Made by a program: the position numbers and the translations under genes. This document shows, one piece after another, positions 1 to 10,687 of a stretch of DNA of 64,000 nucleotides. How positions within the stretch are numbered: the stretch's first letter is position 1; the number at the start of each line of letters is the position of its first letter. The stretch comes from Tremella fuciformis (Eukaryota > Basidiomycota > Tremellomycetes > Tremellales > Tremellaceae): positions 2,542,001 through 2,606,000 of the forward strand of contig CP136490.1 of the NCBI GenBank assembly GCA_032768795.1. The letters run 5' to 3'. Below the pieces are notes generated by a model that worked only from the letters and a program-made list of their open reading frames with translations, was not told the DNA's origin and made no database searches.

Positions 1-1496
1 CCAGAAGGCGTGCAAGAAATGTTCCAACACCCGGTGAGCCCCTCAGTCCGAGTGGTGGAAGTGGGAAGAGCAGTGCTGATGGGGATGATAGGCCGTGTGA
101 GCGCTGTGTCAAGTACGGCCTGAAAGACTGCGTCGACTCGTCTCGCAAGCCGCGCAAGACGGGCGTCAAGCGCGGGCCGTACAAGCGCCGAGCGTCAAAG
201 TACCCAGACGACCTCTCGTCTTCCCTATCGCTGTCGACCTCGCCCCTCCCGCCCAACACGGAACAGCTAGACCCTAATCAGCGGTTCTACCACGCGCACC
301 AGCACCAGCACCCTCTCCAGAGTCCACACGCCGTCAATGGCAGCCCGCACACCCATTCCCATCCTCACCAACATGCTCACCCCGGTCTGCCGTCCCCTCC
401 AGGCCAGCAGGCCATGCCAGCTGGCCCTGGTCCTGCTTGGAACCCCCGGCGGTCCTCAGAGTACGCCTACCAGCCCGAGGCGCATCCCAACGGTCCACAG
501 GGGTACCCGCCGCCGCCCCGGTCCAGCCTCGGCGGCGTCTTTGCCGCTGCTCTCAGCGGTCCGAGGTGGATCAACGGCGAGCGCCTCGTCGCGCCGCCCA
601 CCCAGCGCCCGCACCACGACGTCTCCGCCGATGTCAGTCTAGGCGCGCCAGGCAGCGGAGCTGGCGGTACAGAGACGCCCGGCGTCATGTACCCTGTCGC
701 GCCCATGAGCACATTCCCCCTCTCCCTCGGCATCCCACCCAAATCCGGCCCAGGCCAAGGGGGTATGGCCGACCCCTTCAGCCGCGCGGTCAGCCCACTG
801 GGCACACGACCCGTCGTGGCGCACCACCTCGTCTCGCCGCCGAATGAGCTGGCTGGCGAAGCGGCGATGGACATCGACCCGCTTCTCTCAGCCTTTGGCT
901 TTGACCCGTCGCTCATCCCTACTGAACAGCCCAACGGGTCTGGCACTGGGTCTGGGTGCGTGTCCGCCCCGCCGGAAATGACGACGTACGGGTTGCAAAG
1001 TATGCTCGGGGGACCCTACAACTTTCCCCAGGCAGTCTCGGCGCCCGTCTCGCCGCGCACCTCGTCCGTCCCCTGGCCTGACGTGCGCCCTGCACCTCGC
1101 TCGTCCTCGACTGAGCCCCCGAGCACAGCGGCAAACGTGCCTCAGCCGATGTTTGGCATGGGGCCGATGGGCCGGGCGGGCGGGTACACGTCGCCAGCGA
1201 TGATTGCGCTGAAACGCGTGCGCAAGCCGAGCCTGAAGACGCTCATGTCAAACACGACGTCGGCCAACAACTCGCCGCTGGGCAGCCCGATGCTGGCCCC
1301 GCTGCCGCCGCTCACGGAGAGCCCCACGCTCTTTGATCAGCCGATGAATGTGGAGATGGAAGGTTGGCTCGACAGCCACGAGCTCCGCACCGCGACAGAG
1401 ACGGAAGAAGGGAGAAAAGAGGTCCCCAGTCCGAATCCCAATCGGACGGGCGACCTGAGTTTCGGAGGCATGTTGGAGATTGGCTTCTCGTCTTGA
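1..1496 (+). CDS. Fungal zinc-cluster transcription factor, 5'-truncated
   Basis: The gene enters from the left edge of the window. An open frame runs from about position 36 to the stop at 1494-1496. Near the start it reads RPCERCVKYGLKDC, followed by a very basic stretch (RKPRKTGVKRGPYKRR). This looks like the second half of a Zn2Cys6 DNA-binding domain plus its basic linker. A first half with two cysteines (ACKKC) lies at about 8-22 in another frame, so an intron or a sequence problem separates them. The remaining ~400 residues are Pro/Ser/Gly-rich with His/Gln runs and look disordered, as in fungal regulators. There is no recognisable fungal_trans middle-homology region. The identification rests on the cysteine/basic region only. 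Target genes cannot be inferred. Confidence 0.6.
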   Translation, partial: RRRARNVPTPGEPLSPSGGSGKSSADGDDRPCERCVKYGLKDCVDSSRKPRKTGVKRGPYKRRASKYPDDLSSSLSLSTSPLPPNTEQLDPNQRFYHAHQHQHPLQSPHAVNGSPHTHSHPHQHAHPGLPSPPGQQAMPAGPGPAWNPRRSSEYAYQPEAHPNGPQGYPPPPRSSLGGVFAAALSGPRWINGERLVAPPTQRPHHDVSADVSLGAPGSGAGGTETPGVMYPVAPMSTFPLSLGIPPKSGPGQGGMADPFSRAVSPLGTRPVVAHHLVSPPNELAGEAAMDIDPLLSAFGFDPSLIPTEQPNGSGTGSGCVSAPPEMTTYGLQSMLGGPYNFPQAVSAPVSPRTSSVPWPDVRPAPRSSSTEPPSTAANVPQPMFGMGPMGRAGGYTSPAMIALKRVRKPSLKTLMSNTTSANNSPLGSPMLAPLPPLTESPTLFDQPMNVEMEGWLDSHELRTATETEEGRKEVPSPNPNRTGDLSFGGMLEIGFSS

Positions 1497-1712
1497 AGGT
1501 CTGTTTAAGTATAGAATCATCAGTTCAAGTACTGCACTCGCGTGCGCGTTAGATCCGCTCTGTACACCAGCCAGGCTTGCCACACAGGGCTGTCGGTAGC
1601 GCTTATACCCCGTCCCCAACGCCGTCGTATCAATGTACATGCATGTCGTCCTACTAGCCTCCACCGCCCTGTCTGGTGGACGCCGGACTCAATGGCAATG
1701 ATGGGAGGTGAC

Positions 1713-2668
1713 CTATCGCGAGACAATGCCGTCGAATCGTTGTTTGAACCAAGAGATGGTCTGCTCAGGCTTGACCTTGTGGCCAAAGCCAACACGGCCG
1801 GTGGCGTGCTTGCGGCGGGCGACACGGAGACCGGGGCGGCCCATGACGACGTAGCTGACTGTCAGCTGACACGCCGGCGTCGACCGAGCAGGGCTCACAA
1901 GTCCATACCGAAGATACCGATTCCTGGGTCGTACTTGATACCCAAGTCGATGTGCTCCTCGATACCGAAACCAAAGTTGCCGGTCTCGGAGAAGTTGCTG
2001 GCCATCAGCATCCATCCCTACTGCGTGCTCCGCTGTCCTCCATTCCCGATCCACAACGTGGACTCCACTCACCGCTTCCTCAGCTCGTACTCCTTGACCT
2101 TGAGCGCACGCTCCAAGACCTCCTCGGCTTTAGGTCCCCGGATGGTGACGTGGGCCGCAATCTTCTCGTTTCGCCTGATACCAAAGTGACGGATGGTGTA
2201 TCGCGCCTTCGAGGTGACGGGTGTTTGACCGGTGAGCTGCTCGAGCACCTTGGACGCTCGGGTCAACCTGTCACCAGACTCTCCGACCGAGATGTCTATG
2301 CGGTCAGTCCCCATTCCCAGACAGTCCTACACGCAGCATCTGTGCTCCTCGAGCCTTCTCTATCGCCTATCCCCTCGAACACAACGCTTCTCCGCATTCC
2401 CCGTCGCCCGCACAACCCATGAAATGGACATGACACCCACTGATCACCAACTTCTCGATCCGGAGCTCCTTCATCGGGTTCTGGGCGGCGGTCTTGTCGG
2501 CCTGGCGGTCAGTATGCGCTCCCGACGTGCTCCTCGCTCCTCGCTCCCCCTCCATCCTCATCCTCGCAGCTTCTCCTCCCATTTCAATGCTAATCTCCAC
2601 TTGTCCCTCGTCCGCTACTCCTCTCTGGTTCCCTCCCTAAAACCCAACGAAAAACAGATACACACCAT
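1713..2668 (-). CDS. RPL11: 60S ribosomal protein L11 (uL5)
   Basis: This is a large-subunit protein of the central protuberance that contacts 5S rRNA. Five exons on the minus strand give a 175-residue protein: 2666-2668 (ATG only), 2441-2501, 2073-2295, 1899-1997 and 1713-1854; the spliced length of 528 nt is in frame. Family landmarks are [56 protein letters not shown] and the C-terminal KQRFDGI. Its length is the usual one for eukaryotic uL5. The first intron directly follows the start codon, as in many fungal ribosomal protein genes. The two 5'-most introns are 145-164 nt, longer than most introns here. Start and exon joins are well supported by the conserved protein sequence. Confidence 0.95.
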
Positions 2669-3363
2669 TTTGACGGACTGAGGATCAGCACTGAGCTACA
2701 TGTAGCAGCAAAACAACTCACAATGACCTGCGGGAAGGAAGGTCAGTAATGAACGAGGCTCGTCTATGCACCACTAAACCTCAAAACCGTCGACCAGCCA
2801 GGGACAGGCAAGACTCACGCGGAGTATCGGACTTTGGGTCCATCGGTTGAAGTGGCACTCGTGATTTCGCTTATCTCCGACGTGACCGCTGTCTACCAGC
2901 GCTCATCATGCTCTGTCCTGCAACTTCGCCAGCGGAGAAACGTCAAAATATTACAGCTTCACAGGTGTCTCTGCCGATGAGAAGAGCGGCAAGCAGGACT
3001 TGGTGATTCCCGACCAAGCTCGTCAATCTTTAGTCACCCAACGTTGAGAATCTCCTCGAGCAGACCGATCGCAGGGGCAGGCGCAGAGGGAGGGCCAGCA
3101 GACCCGGCGGCGGCAATGGTGTTCTGAGCAGTCACTAGTCCCAATGCCAACGCCCTAATTTTATGGATCCTCGGCTGCCATGAGATGTTTGTTTCTGTCT
3201 GAGAGCAGCACAAGCAATCATATGCAAAACCCGATGCAAGCGGGGGTATCGTACTAAGTCTGGCTGGCTGGCCTGATCGTAATCTTCGTTCACTCTACTG
3301 TGCAAAGATCTAGTGGTACAGCATGCTCCCTCTCCTGGCTTCTCTGACATTATTGATCGCAAC
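2669..3363. other. Intergenic region upstream of RPL11
   Basis: This ~700-bp stretch lies between the RPL11 start and the 3' end of the oxysterol-binding protein gene. It should contain the RPL11 promoter and 5' leader. Short coding-like stretches exist on both strands, for example about 2820-3030 on plus and about 3045-3125 on minus. I cannot assemble any of them into a gene with a convincing start and splice signals. No repeat or RNA gene was seen. Confidence 0.4.
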
Positions 3364-5475
3364 TCATCTCCGCCTCACACGCTCCATCTCCTGTTCGATC
3401 GCCTTCTGGCCCGCCTCGTTCAGACGCGGCTTGCCGTCTTCGAAATCGTGCACAAAGTATCTCGGTACATAGCTGCCGTCAGCAGATGTCTCCTCGAGTG
3501 GGGTATCGCAATAATGACGACTCACTCTTCCCCAGTAGCTTTCCGCTTCGCAGCAAGGTCTCTTTGCTTTTGCTCTATCGCCTGCTTCTGTCGTGTCGCC
3601 TCACCCCAATTCTTGCTGAGTAATGCTTGAGTGACGGGATCCCAGAGTTTCCGGGATTCGGAGACGTCCTGTTCGGTCATGGGGCGGACATTTTTGGGGA
3701 TCAAGGCAAGGAGATCAAGGTCGAGCAGCGTGCGCCAGTCCTAGCAGGATGAGTCTGAGCTTCTTATCACATGAACCTCACAAAACCCACCTTGTCCCCC
3801 TTGAGTTTATACCGGATTTTCTTCATCCAGCATCCATCAATCCATCCCACAATCTTGTCCTGCGGAACCTGCTTCGGCTTCGCCCACAGCTCCTCTTCGG
3901 TACCGGGTGTGTAGCGGTAGATTACACCATCGAGCATGAAACGCGGCTTCCCGATCCAAGACTGCCTATGAGCATGGAGCTCGGTAGGGATCCAGCTGTT
4001 GATGGACTGACCTCGTCTTTGTAATCTAGCAGGGCTCGCAGTCTTGTTTTGCTCTCTGCGCCGCCTCTGCAGGTGATAGAAATCTGATCAGAGATCGTGC
4101 CGTAATATGATCCCTTTAGAATACCATTGACCTGGGCCCCAGGGTGTGTGATCTGATATTCCTTGATGATCAGCACCTCCGAATGTACTGACTCGGCAAG
4201 CATACCTCGCCCTGACCGGGACCGGGTCTCGATATCCGAATGAAGATACCCTTGTTCGAGGGACCGGGTCCTACCCGCACCGCTGAACAATCAGATGAAC
4301 GTTCACAGCCGCACGCAGTCACTCACACATTCCCGAAACCTTCGCGGTGATCTGGTCCATCCCAAACGCCTCGATCCCCTTCTCCGGGCAAGTGTAGTAG
4401 GCTGCCGATATGGGCGGGTGATGAGAGACCTGTTCGCACTACTGATGAGCTTGACAGGGGTTGCTTGACGGAAAGACACACAATGAAGACCACGGTGACC
4501 TTCTCACTCTCTACCACGCCGGCGTCCGGCTCGGCCTCAATCTCCTCGCCCGGTCCAGGAATTTGTCGACTGGCAGCCACTCTTTCGGATGAAAGCTTCT
4601 TGGCTGCCATCACAAGTGTAGATGCGGTCGACTTCTTCGACCCTGTGGATTTGATGGAGATGGAGTCACTGTGGATTATTCGAGAATCCGCGAGAGAGAG
4701 GCGTCGACTGACCTGTCTATGATCTTTCCGCCCTCTTCCTGCTTCAGCACTGGTGTGGTCCATCCGCTACCTCCTTGTCCTCCATATGCCGGCTCGCCGG
4801 GTATGGGTACGTGGATATGTGTTCTGACGACCGGTTCCTTGGACTCTTTGTCCAGAATGAGCGGAGGCAAGTGCCACGAGCATCTGAAATGTTCGCCTTG
4901 ATGGTCAGCTTTGCTGGAAATCGATAATCGAGCGAACCAAGAGCAGAGTTGTAAGGCTTGCCCAGCCTCGCGCGAACGAATTTGAGTTCTTTGCTGAAAG
5001 AAAAACGTAAGACTGCCAACATCCGTTCGAGCTCATCTGAAGAGTCTCCAATGCTGAATGATGAGTTTTCGCAAAGGCGACGAAGGATAAAGATGAGGCT
5101 CACGCCGCAAAGATGTCTGCTCGATCCGCATATTGCCAGTACTCGAGATTCGGTATGGGCTCGAGCAGACTCGCTGGCAACGACAGGCGTCTAAAGGTCA
5201 GTGTCGACAAGTTGAGAGGGCGCAAAGAGGGACGAACAAGTTCGCTACATCCTTCACGCCAACCAGCCTGACCCATCAGCTCCCGCCCGGCCCGTCCGAG
5301 ATGACCTAGCATACTTTCTCAGCAACCCGAGCAACACCTTCATCTTGCTCTCCTCGCCACCTGCTCCCACCTCCGGCAACGTTGCCGGTGCCCCCGTCTC
5401 ATCGGTGAACGGCTCCACTGCTACATTGGTCAAGTCGACATGTTTGAGCGGTTGTCGTGTATGACGACGGGCCAT
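3364..5475 (-). CDS. Oxysterol-binding protein homologue (Osh4/Kes1-type)
   Basis: This is a predicted lipid-transfer protein that exchanges sterol and PI4P between membranes. It is a multi-exon minus-strand gene starting at 5475 and stopping at 3364-3366. The family signature EQVSHHPPISA is encoded around 4400-4440. Other landmarks are LPASLLEPIPNLEYWQYAD (about 5120-5180), ERMLAVLRF and KFVRARLGKPYNS (about 4940-5030), GSYYGTISDQISITC (about 4060-4130), and the C-terminal WDPVTQALLSKNWGEA and DFEDGKPRLNE. The protein is essentially the ORD lipid-binding domain, roughly 430-450 residues, with no PH or ankyrin domain, matching the short Osh class. Exon borders in the middle (4300-4900) are approximate. 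It points away from the small gene at 5685-6134. Confidence 0.9.
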
Positions 5476-5684
5476 CGTGAGCCGACAATGATGAAACGTG
5501 CGAACGATCGTGCCAAAAGGACAGCGTCGGGACAGTCAAAGTCGGAAGGTGTATGAGAATGTGGCGTACCCGACGATGGCCGTGGAAGCGAGGCGTACAC
5601 GTAGGTGGTCGAACGAGATCGTCGTCGAGGAGAGGAAAGATGTGTAAGGAAAGAGGAGAGAATGTTGGTCGACGTGTGTTGGGG

Positions 5685-6134
5685 TCAAAGGAGGAGAGCA
5701 CTCGTCAGCATGTTACACCTTTGACTTTTTTTTCTACGGGGGACTTGGCGGAGACGAAGAGCCAAACAACGACAATGAGGGGTATCGGAGTAGCCAGGTA
5801 GAGTCTCATGACCGCTCCAAGCTAGACTCGAGCCATTTGTAGCTTGCAGACGGTATCTCAGCATCACAAACGTGTGCGCCGGATCTAGCAAGTCGCTAGC
5901 TGCAGAGGCTCGTGCTGTGCATGCGTGTAGCTCGTCCGGCTCACGAGGGGACAGTGGAGTGAGTGAAGGACAGTAGGAGACCAGCAATGAGGGCCGTCTC
6001 CCTTGTTTGTTGAGATCTCCCTCCGATGGTCTCTGATACCAGACACGGCCTAACAGCGGCAATGGCCGAGACTCACTCGTATCATCGTCGGTCGGGACGT
6101 GTAGCTGTTTTGCCTCTTCCTCTGGGTCGCTCAT
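5685..6134 (-). CDS. Small hypothetical protein, structure unresolved
   Basis: A start codon at 6134 opens an acidic N-terminus (MSDPEEEAKQLHVPTDDDT). It is followed directly by a consensus donor (GTGAGT), so the continuous 149-codon frame is probably not the real product. About 300 nt further on is a short hydrophobic stretch on the same strand (ATPIPLIVVVWLFV, about 5740-5800) ending in a stop near 5710. This suggests a small tail-anchored or single-pass membrane protein made of two exons. I could not find a splice that joins the two pieces in frame, so this call is weak. No family was recognised. Confidence 0.3.
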   Translation of the reverse strand: MSDPEEEAKQLHVPTDDDTSESRPLPLLGRVWYQRPSEGDLNKQGRRPSLLVSYCPSLTPLSPREPDELHACTARASAASDLLDPAHTFVMLRYRLQATNGSSLAWSGHETLPGYSDTPHCRCLALRLRQVPRRKKSQRCNMLTSALLL

Positions 6135-6553
6135 CGTGGAAGAGTACTCCGACTCGTCGTGTCGACAGAAGCGAGAAGAGCTCTTGTCTATGCAATGCGA
6201 CGATGAGAGACGATGCTACAAGCAATGATAGTAGAGAATAGGTAGTGAGGTGGTGACGTCGGAGCCCATTGGCGGACAGTGTGGGGTCACGTTCAGGGCA
6301 ATCCACCTTTACCGGAAAGCGGAACCAAATTTATCGTCACTCCTTCGGCGATCACCGCCACTCAAGGGGCAAAAGTTCAAAGTCCAATGAGGATGGTCGT
6401 GTTGGGCATACAAATACGACCTTGATCAAGGAAGATCGCAGTATTGACTGCATGCTGGCAGCGCAGAGGACAGCGGTACGACTACTACATCCTCCAGCTA
6501 CATATCGTCGGTCTTTGATCCCTCGAAAACTGCTTACCGGAACCTCGCACGCC

Positions 6554-8533
6554 ATGTCCTCTCCTGCCCCTTCCCCGCCGCCCAAACGCTTGAAGGCAGA
6601 TGTGGCCGAGGTAGAGGAAGCCCCTGTCAAGGCTCTTTACGTCCCCGTCGCTTCTTCTTCCAAGACTTCGATACAAAGCAAGAGGAAAGAGAAGAAACGG
6701 AAACAACGCAGACCGATACCCGAGCCATACTCTCCTCAGGACGTCATGTTCCGTGACGTACGCGACTTTCTCGGGCAGGAATATGTGGACGGGCTACTCG
6801 GTCGAAACGATGAGTCCGAATGGGAGGCTCCATCAGGTCTGGAGCTACAGAAGATCCTGGAACTCAGAGTCGGCTCTTTCACCGTATCCGGTACGCCATT
6901 GTTTCCTCTTGAAGGGCCTTTACTGATTGTCAGGCGAGTCTTTGAGCTTGTTCGAAGGAGACGGGAAGAAATGGGCTGTCATCACTCCTTTCGCACACCC
7001 AGGAGACCTCATTCGCTGCAGGATATACAAGCACGACCGTCTTGCCAGCTACGCAGATTTGCTGGAGATCCTTGAGTATTCCGAGGAGTATCGTGGCGGA
7101 GAAGGAGATAGGCGAAAGAACCCGGCAGCGGGCTGTAGATACTTTGGCGAGTGGTCAGTATCCCCTTGGCTCCAGCTGTATCCTAGAGCGTCGCGCTGAC
7201 GGGTAGTGGCGGCTGTCAGCTGCAACCTGTACCCTATCCCCTGCAGCTCTTGCACAAACGCCGCACGGTTGACTTGGCATATGAGCGATTTTCAGGGCTT
7301 GACGCCGCACTTGTACCGCCAATAAGAGATACCATCGGCTCGCCGAAGCAATGGGGATATAGGACGAAGATTACGCCGCATTTCGATGCCCCGCCAAAAA
7401 CGCTACAGAAGGCCCGGGCGAACGGACATGGCGGAAACGCTGAAGAAGAAGCGATGAATGCAGGAGCGGCGATGAATGGACATGCAAAGTTGTGGGGGTG
7501 TCGGATAGGCTTCGAGCGAAAAGGGCGACCAGGAGTCATGGACATCGAGGTGAAGCCGATGTCAAGTCGTAGGTGGAGTAGCTGACGAGGAGGAATGCCC
7601 CATTGCGACATCCGTCATCAACGACAGACTAGTGATCGAGCGGAAACGTATCAAAGAGTAAGACCACGCCTTTGACTCGTCTCGCACCCTGACAAGCAGG
7701 ACCATTTGGTCTTTTAAACGAGGTGCGACACTTCTCTTGCGAGACGCCTTGCCCGCACCCGAGCCCCTGCCTACGTCCGAATCGCCATTCGACCCCGCAA
7801 CGGAAGAACCCGCTCACGTCGCTATCACAAACCATCGCGAAGCCGTATACGAACGAGTCGGCGACTTCTTGTTTTCTTTCGCTGCGGGGAGCTTCTTCCA
7901 GAACAACAACTCGATCCTTGTGCCCCTGACACAGTATGTTAAAGAGGCGATCTTCCCGTCAGAGTCTACGACCACGAAGCCCACTCATCTTGTGGACACA
8001 TATTGCGGCTCTGGCCTTTTTGGGATCACCCTCTCGCCGAGGTTTGAACGCGTAGCCGGGGTAGAGATCTCACACGACTCCATCGTTGCGGCGAAGAAGA
8101 ACGCAGAGATGAACGGGTTGCACGAGAAGACCACATGGCTGTGCGGCAAAGCCGAGGACATCTTCGCCGGCTTGCCGGAACACGGTTTCCGGGGGAACAA
8201 CTCGTGTGTTGTCGTTGACGTAAGTGGTACTCGATAAACGCGGAGCTGTCTGACCAGCAGCCCCCGCGCAAAGGCTGCGACGAGCCCTTCCTGCGTCAGC
8301 TTCTCACATTCCAACCGTTGACTATCGTCTATGTTTCGTGCAATGTGCACACGCAAGCGCGAGACGTCGGATTCTTCCTCCATGAAGCGGAGAAGATCGG
8401 CAAGAAGTACATCCTCGAGAGCGTCCGCGGCTTCGACCTGTTCCCGCAGGTGAGTCAAGCGATCTCTTTGTGCGTGCTGACCTCTCAGACTGCCCATGTG
8501 GAGTCGGTCGCTGTGCTCAGGCAAGCTGCATGA
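6554..8533 (+). CDS. TRM2: tRNA (uracil-5-)-methyltransferase
   Basis: This SAM-dependent enzyme makes m5U54 (ribothymidine) in the tRNA T-loop. The ATG at 6554 starts a basic, Lys-rich N-terminus. Several short introns follow (for example 6891-6933). Splicing at about 7154-7206 creates CRYFGECGGCQLQ, the cysteine motif that binds a [4Fe-4S] cluster in RumA/TrmA-family enzymes. Further on are the TRAM-like region and the SAM-binding motif VDTYCGSGLFGI. The catalytic loop then reads VVVD-PPRKGC, with VYVSCNVHTQARD before the C-terminal TAHVESVAVL. Exon joins were chosen to keep these motifs in frame. Length and domain order match fungal Trm2. Confidence 0.93.
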
Positions 8534-8740
8534 GGTGGCATGTTGCAGCAAAATGCATCGTGCTGCGTCCATCCCCTCCATAACGAGGCATGCGGAGCTG
8601 TCATCGAGCAGCCCATCCTGAGGAGATGGAGGATACATAATGTCACACTCTGACCGCAAGGATCGGCGACTAGATGTGCTCGCCGTATGGCTTGCATTTG
8701 TGCCGCCGCCAGCCTCTCTTGCACAAGCAAAACGGATCTC

Positions 8741-9553
8741 ATGTTTCGACCTCCTTTCTCTCCGCCGCTACTGAGATCTCAAGATGGCCTCTCTGATAAT
8801 AGTGATCAAGGAGAGACCAGCACGCACTGACCACTCCTCATCTCTAAAGCACCCAAACCTCTCCCGATATCTGATCTGCAATATCAGGAGTATATGGAAG
8901 CCGACCCGGCCGCAGCCCTCTACATTGACGAGGCGGAACAGTCGCATATTGTCGCCTATCCCGATGACGCAGTCATTGCGGACGATGGCGCCCTGAGAAC
9001 GTTCGTCTGCAGAACCGAGCTCAGCCTCGCATGGTTGACTATCGCGTAGATTGGCATAAGGACGATGGAGGACCCGAGTCACTGGACGCTCACCGCCTTT
9101 CAGCTCGGCAAGCAGTGGCCCAAGCTGAAAGAGCACTACAATTTCAAGATCGACTTTGAAAGTGTTGCGGGTACCGCCACTGCCCGTCAGGGGAGCGTCA
9201 CTCGGTCGTTCACTTCACGGGGCACCAAGAACCGCGAGGAGCTCAGTCTCCTCCAGGAGTATAAGAGCGGTTTCCAGGTGGAATACCGGGCGGTCTACTT
9301 TGACGACCAGCACAGTGATCTCCCATGGCGAGAAGCCACCATGACTTTCTGTGCCCCGGGGCGCGGCACGCTCTTGACGGTGGGCGTGCAAGAGGGCGAT
9401 AAGCGCCGCCTTCCTGATGTTCTGCCAGTGGAGGGTCTCGAGCAGCTGCCGACGGACGCTTTGGGCATGAGTGACCTGTCGGAGTTCAAGCGGCGTGCGT
9501 ATCGCCTAGCTGGTGCATCGGTCTCAGCAGCGTCCTCCTTCGGGGACTCGTGA
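8741..9553 (+). CDS. Hypothetical protein, three exons
   Basis: I do not recognise the family. The ATG at 8741 begins an exon to 8801. A 48-nt intron (8802-8849) and a 60-nt intron (9001-9060, donor GTTCGT) keep one frame to the stop at 9551-9553, giving about 234 residues. The N-terminal half is acidic; the C-terminal half is mixed alpha/beta-like with no signal peptide or membrane segment. Two short stretches, TMEDPSHWTL and LEQLPTDALG, resemble conserved spots in the tandem gene family that follows immediately downstream (KTLEDPxFWTL and DWxLPADPLG) in the same order. It may be a distant, intron-containing member or relative of that family. This is an inference from two short motifs only. 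Confidence 0.55.
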
Positions 9554-9988
9554 GACTCTACTGTCGCCTTGACGAGCGGGATGAACGTAACAACCGCGCG
9601 TGAGGACGAGCTGCGGCATGCGGATCCGCCCCGCGAACGGGGCCATGCACCGGGCGCCGCCCCATCAATGCAAGATTCCTCGTCCCATGGGGGTTCTGCT
9701 CAAGGCCCTCGTTTGTCCTCGGGGTTGCAAATGCAATCCTCCGAGTATCTCTCGGTGCCCTCCCTCATGCCTCGTGGCAGTATAGTCTGGATATCGCAAG
9801 TATCGCCAAACAGTTCGCTAGGTCCTTTGTGCAGGTTGCGAATCCTTCGAACTTTGACTCTGCCCTCCCTTCTTCCAGCTTGGCGAGGCCGCCGATGCAG
9901 CACATATGTGAGCCTGGAGAGCAGTATTTCCTTTCCACCTCTCTCCTGCTGACTAGCTTGGCCTTGTTACCCTTCCTCTTGCCCGACC
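9554..9988 (+). promoter_or_regulatory. Intergenic region upstream of the first family-A gene
   Basis: No gene was recognised here. A CT-rich leader (about 9930-9985) lies just before the ATG at 9989, as is common ahead of basidiomycete genes. I see no repeat or RNA gene. Confidence 0.3.
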
Positions 9989-10687
9989 ATGACGACTCAA
10001 CGCCCGTCAGCCCCGCACCATGCATCAACTCTGCCAGTCCGCTACGCGGCAGACAAAGTTCGGGGCTATTTTGATTCGTGGCTAGATGGCTCGCGCCAAC
10101 CGTGCGAAATGACTACGAGAGACAGTCAGGCTTACCAAGATGCAGAGTATCTCCAAACAGACCGAGAGGTCCGACTCTTTGTCACCCTTAAAATTGTGAG
10201 CATGGCTCGCCGGTCAGTCGCTTGGCACATTGTCAAAACACTGGAAGATCCGGTATACTGGAGGGCTGAAAAGATCGATTCTCACGCCTTTTCCCACTCT
10301 ATTGGTCTTTCCTGCCCGGGTTGGAGAAGGATAGTAACCTGGATCCCGGAACAAGATGGGCGGATGCAGCTGACAATCTGCGACTACTCTGCCAACGGGA
10401 CGATGACACTCTATAGCGCAAAAAAGGGAACATGGGGTCGTTTGCAGATCTGCAACAACTTTTCTGACAGCGAGGTCGTCTTTCAGAAAACTAGAGACGG
10501 ATCGACGGAACGGTGCGAGGTCAGTCGAGTTGGTGTGGATGATTTTTGGTGCCTTCCGCCTGACATATATGGTAATGAGGCCGAGTCACGAGCTGCAGAA
10601 GCACTCATCCTCGAGAGGGCTGCAGGCTCAGGGCTGGACAGTACGACCGAGCTTGACCGTTGGGCAAGACAGGTTCGAAGACTTTGA
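9989..10687 (+). CDS. Tandem-family protein, subtype A (unknown function)
   Basis: This intronless 232-residue protein has no family I recognise. Its most conserved parts, judged against its neighbours, are SMARRSVAWHIVKTLEDP (about residues 71-88), DYSANGTMTLYSA (about 131-143) and CLPPDIYG (about 186-193). The same motif order (R-xx-V-W-H-xx-KTL-x-D, then T-LY-A, then LP-D-xG) is found in the B-type genes at 11967, 14720 and 16105 and in the broken copy at 13590. There is no signal peptide, no membrane segment and no obvious catalytic motif; the protein looks soluble. It begins a plus-strand array spread over about 7 kb. Confidence 0.75.
   Translation: MTTQRPSAPHHASTLPVRYAADKVRGYFDSWLDGSRQPCEMTTRDSQAYQDAEYLQTDREVRLFVTLKIVSMARRSVAWHIVKTLEDPVYWRAEKIDSHAFSHSIGLSCPGWRRIVTWIPEQDGRMQLTICDYSANGTMTLYSAKKGTWGRLQICNNFSDSEVVFQKTRDGSTERCEVSRVGVDDFWCLPPDIYGNEAESRAAEALILERAAGSGLDSTTELDRWARQVRRL

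Noticed and set aside
34..46. A 13-nt GT...AG segment that would restore the frame of the first gene
   Set aside because: Far too short for a spliceosomal intron; the frame break is reported as unresolved instead.
9554..9988. A further degenerate copy of the tandem family
   Set aside because: None of the family motifs could be read in any frame here.
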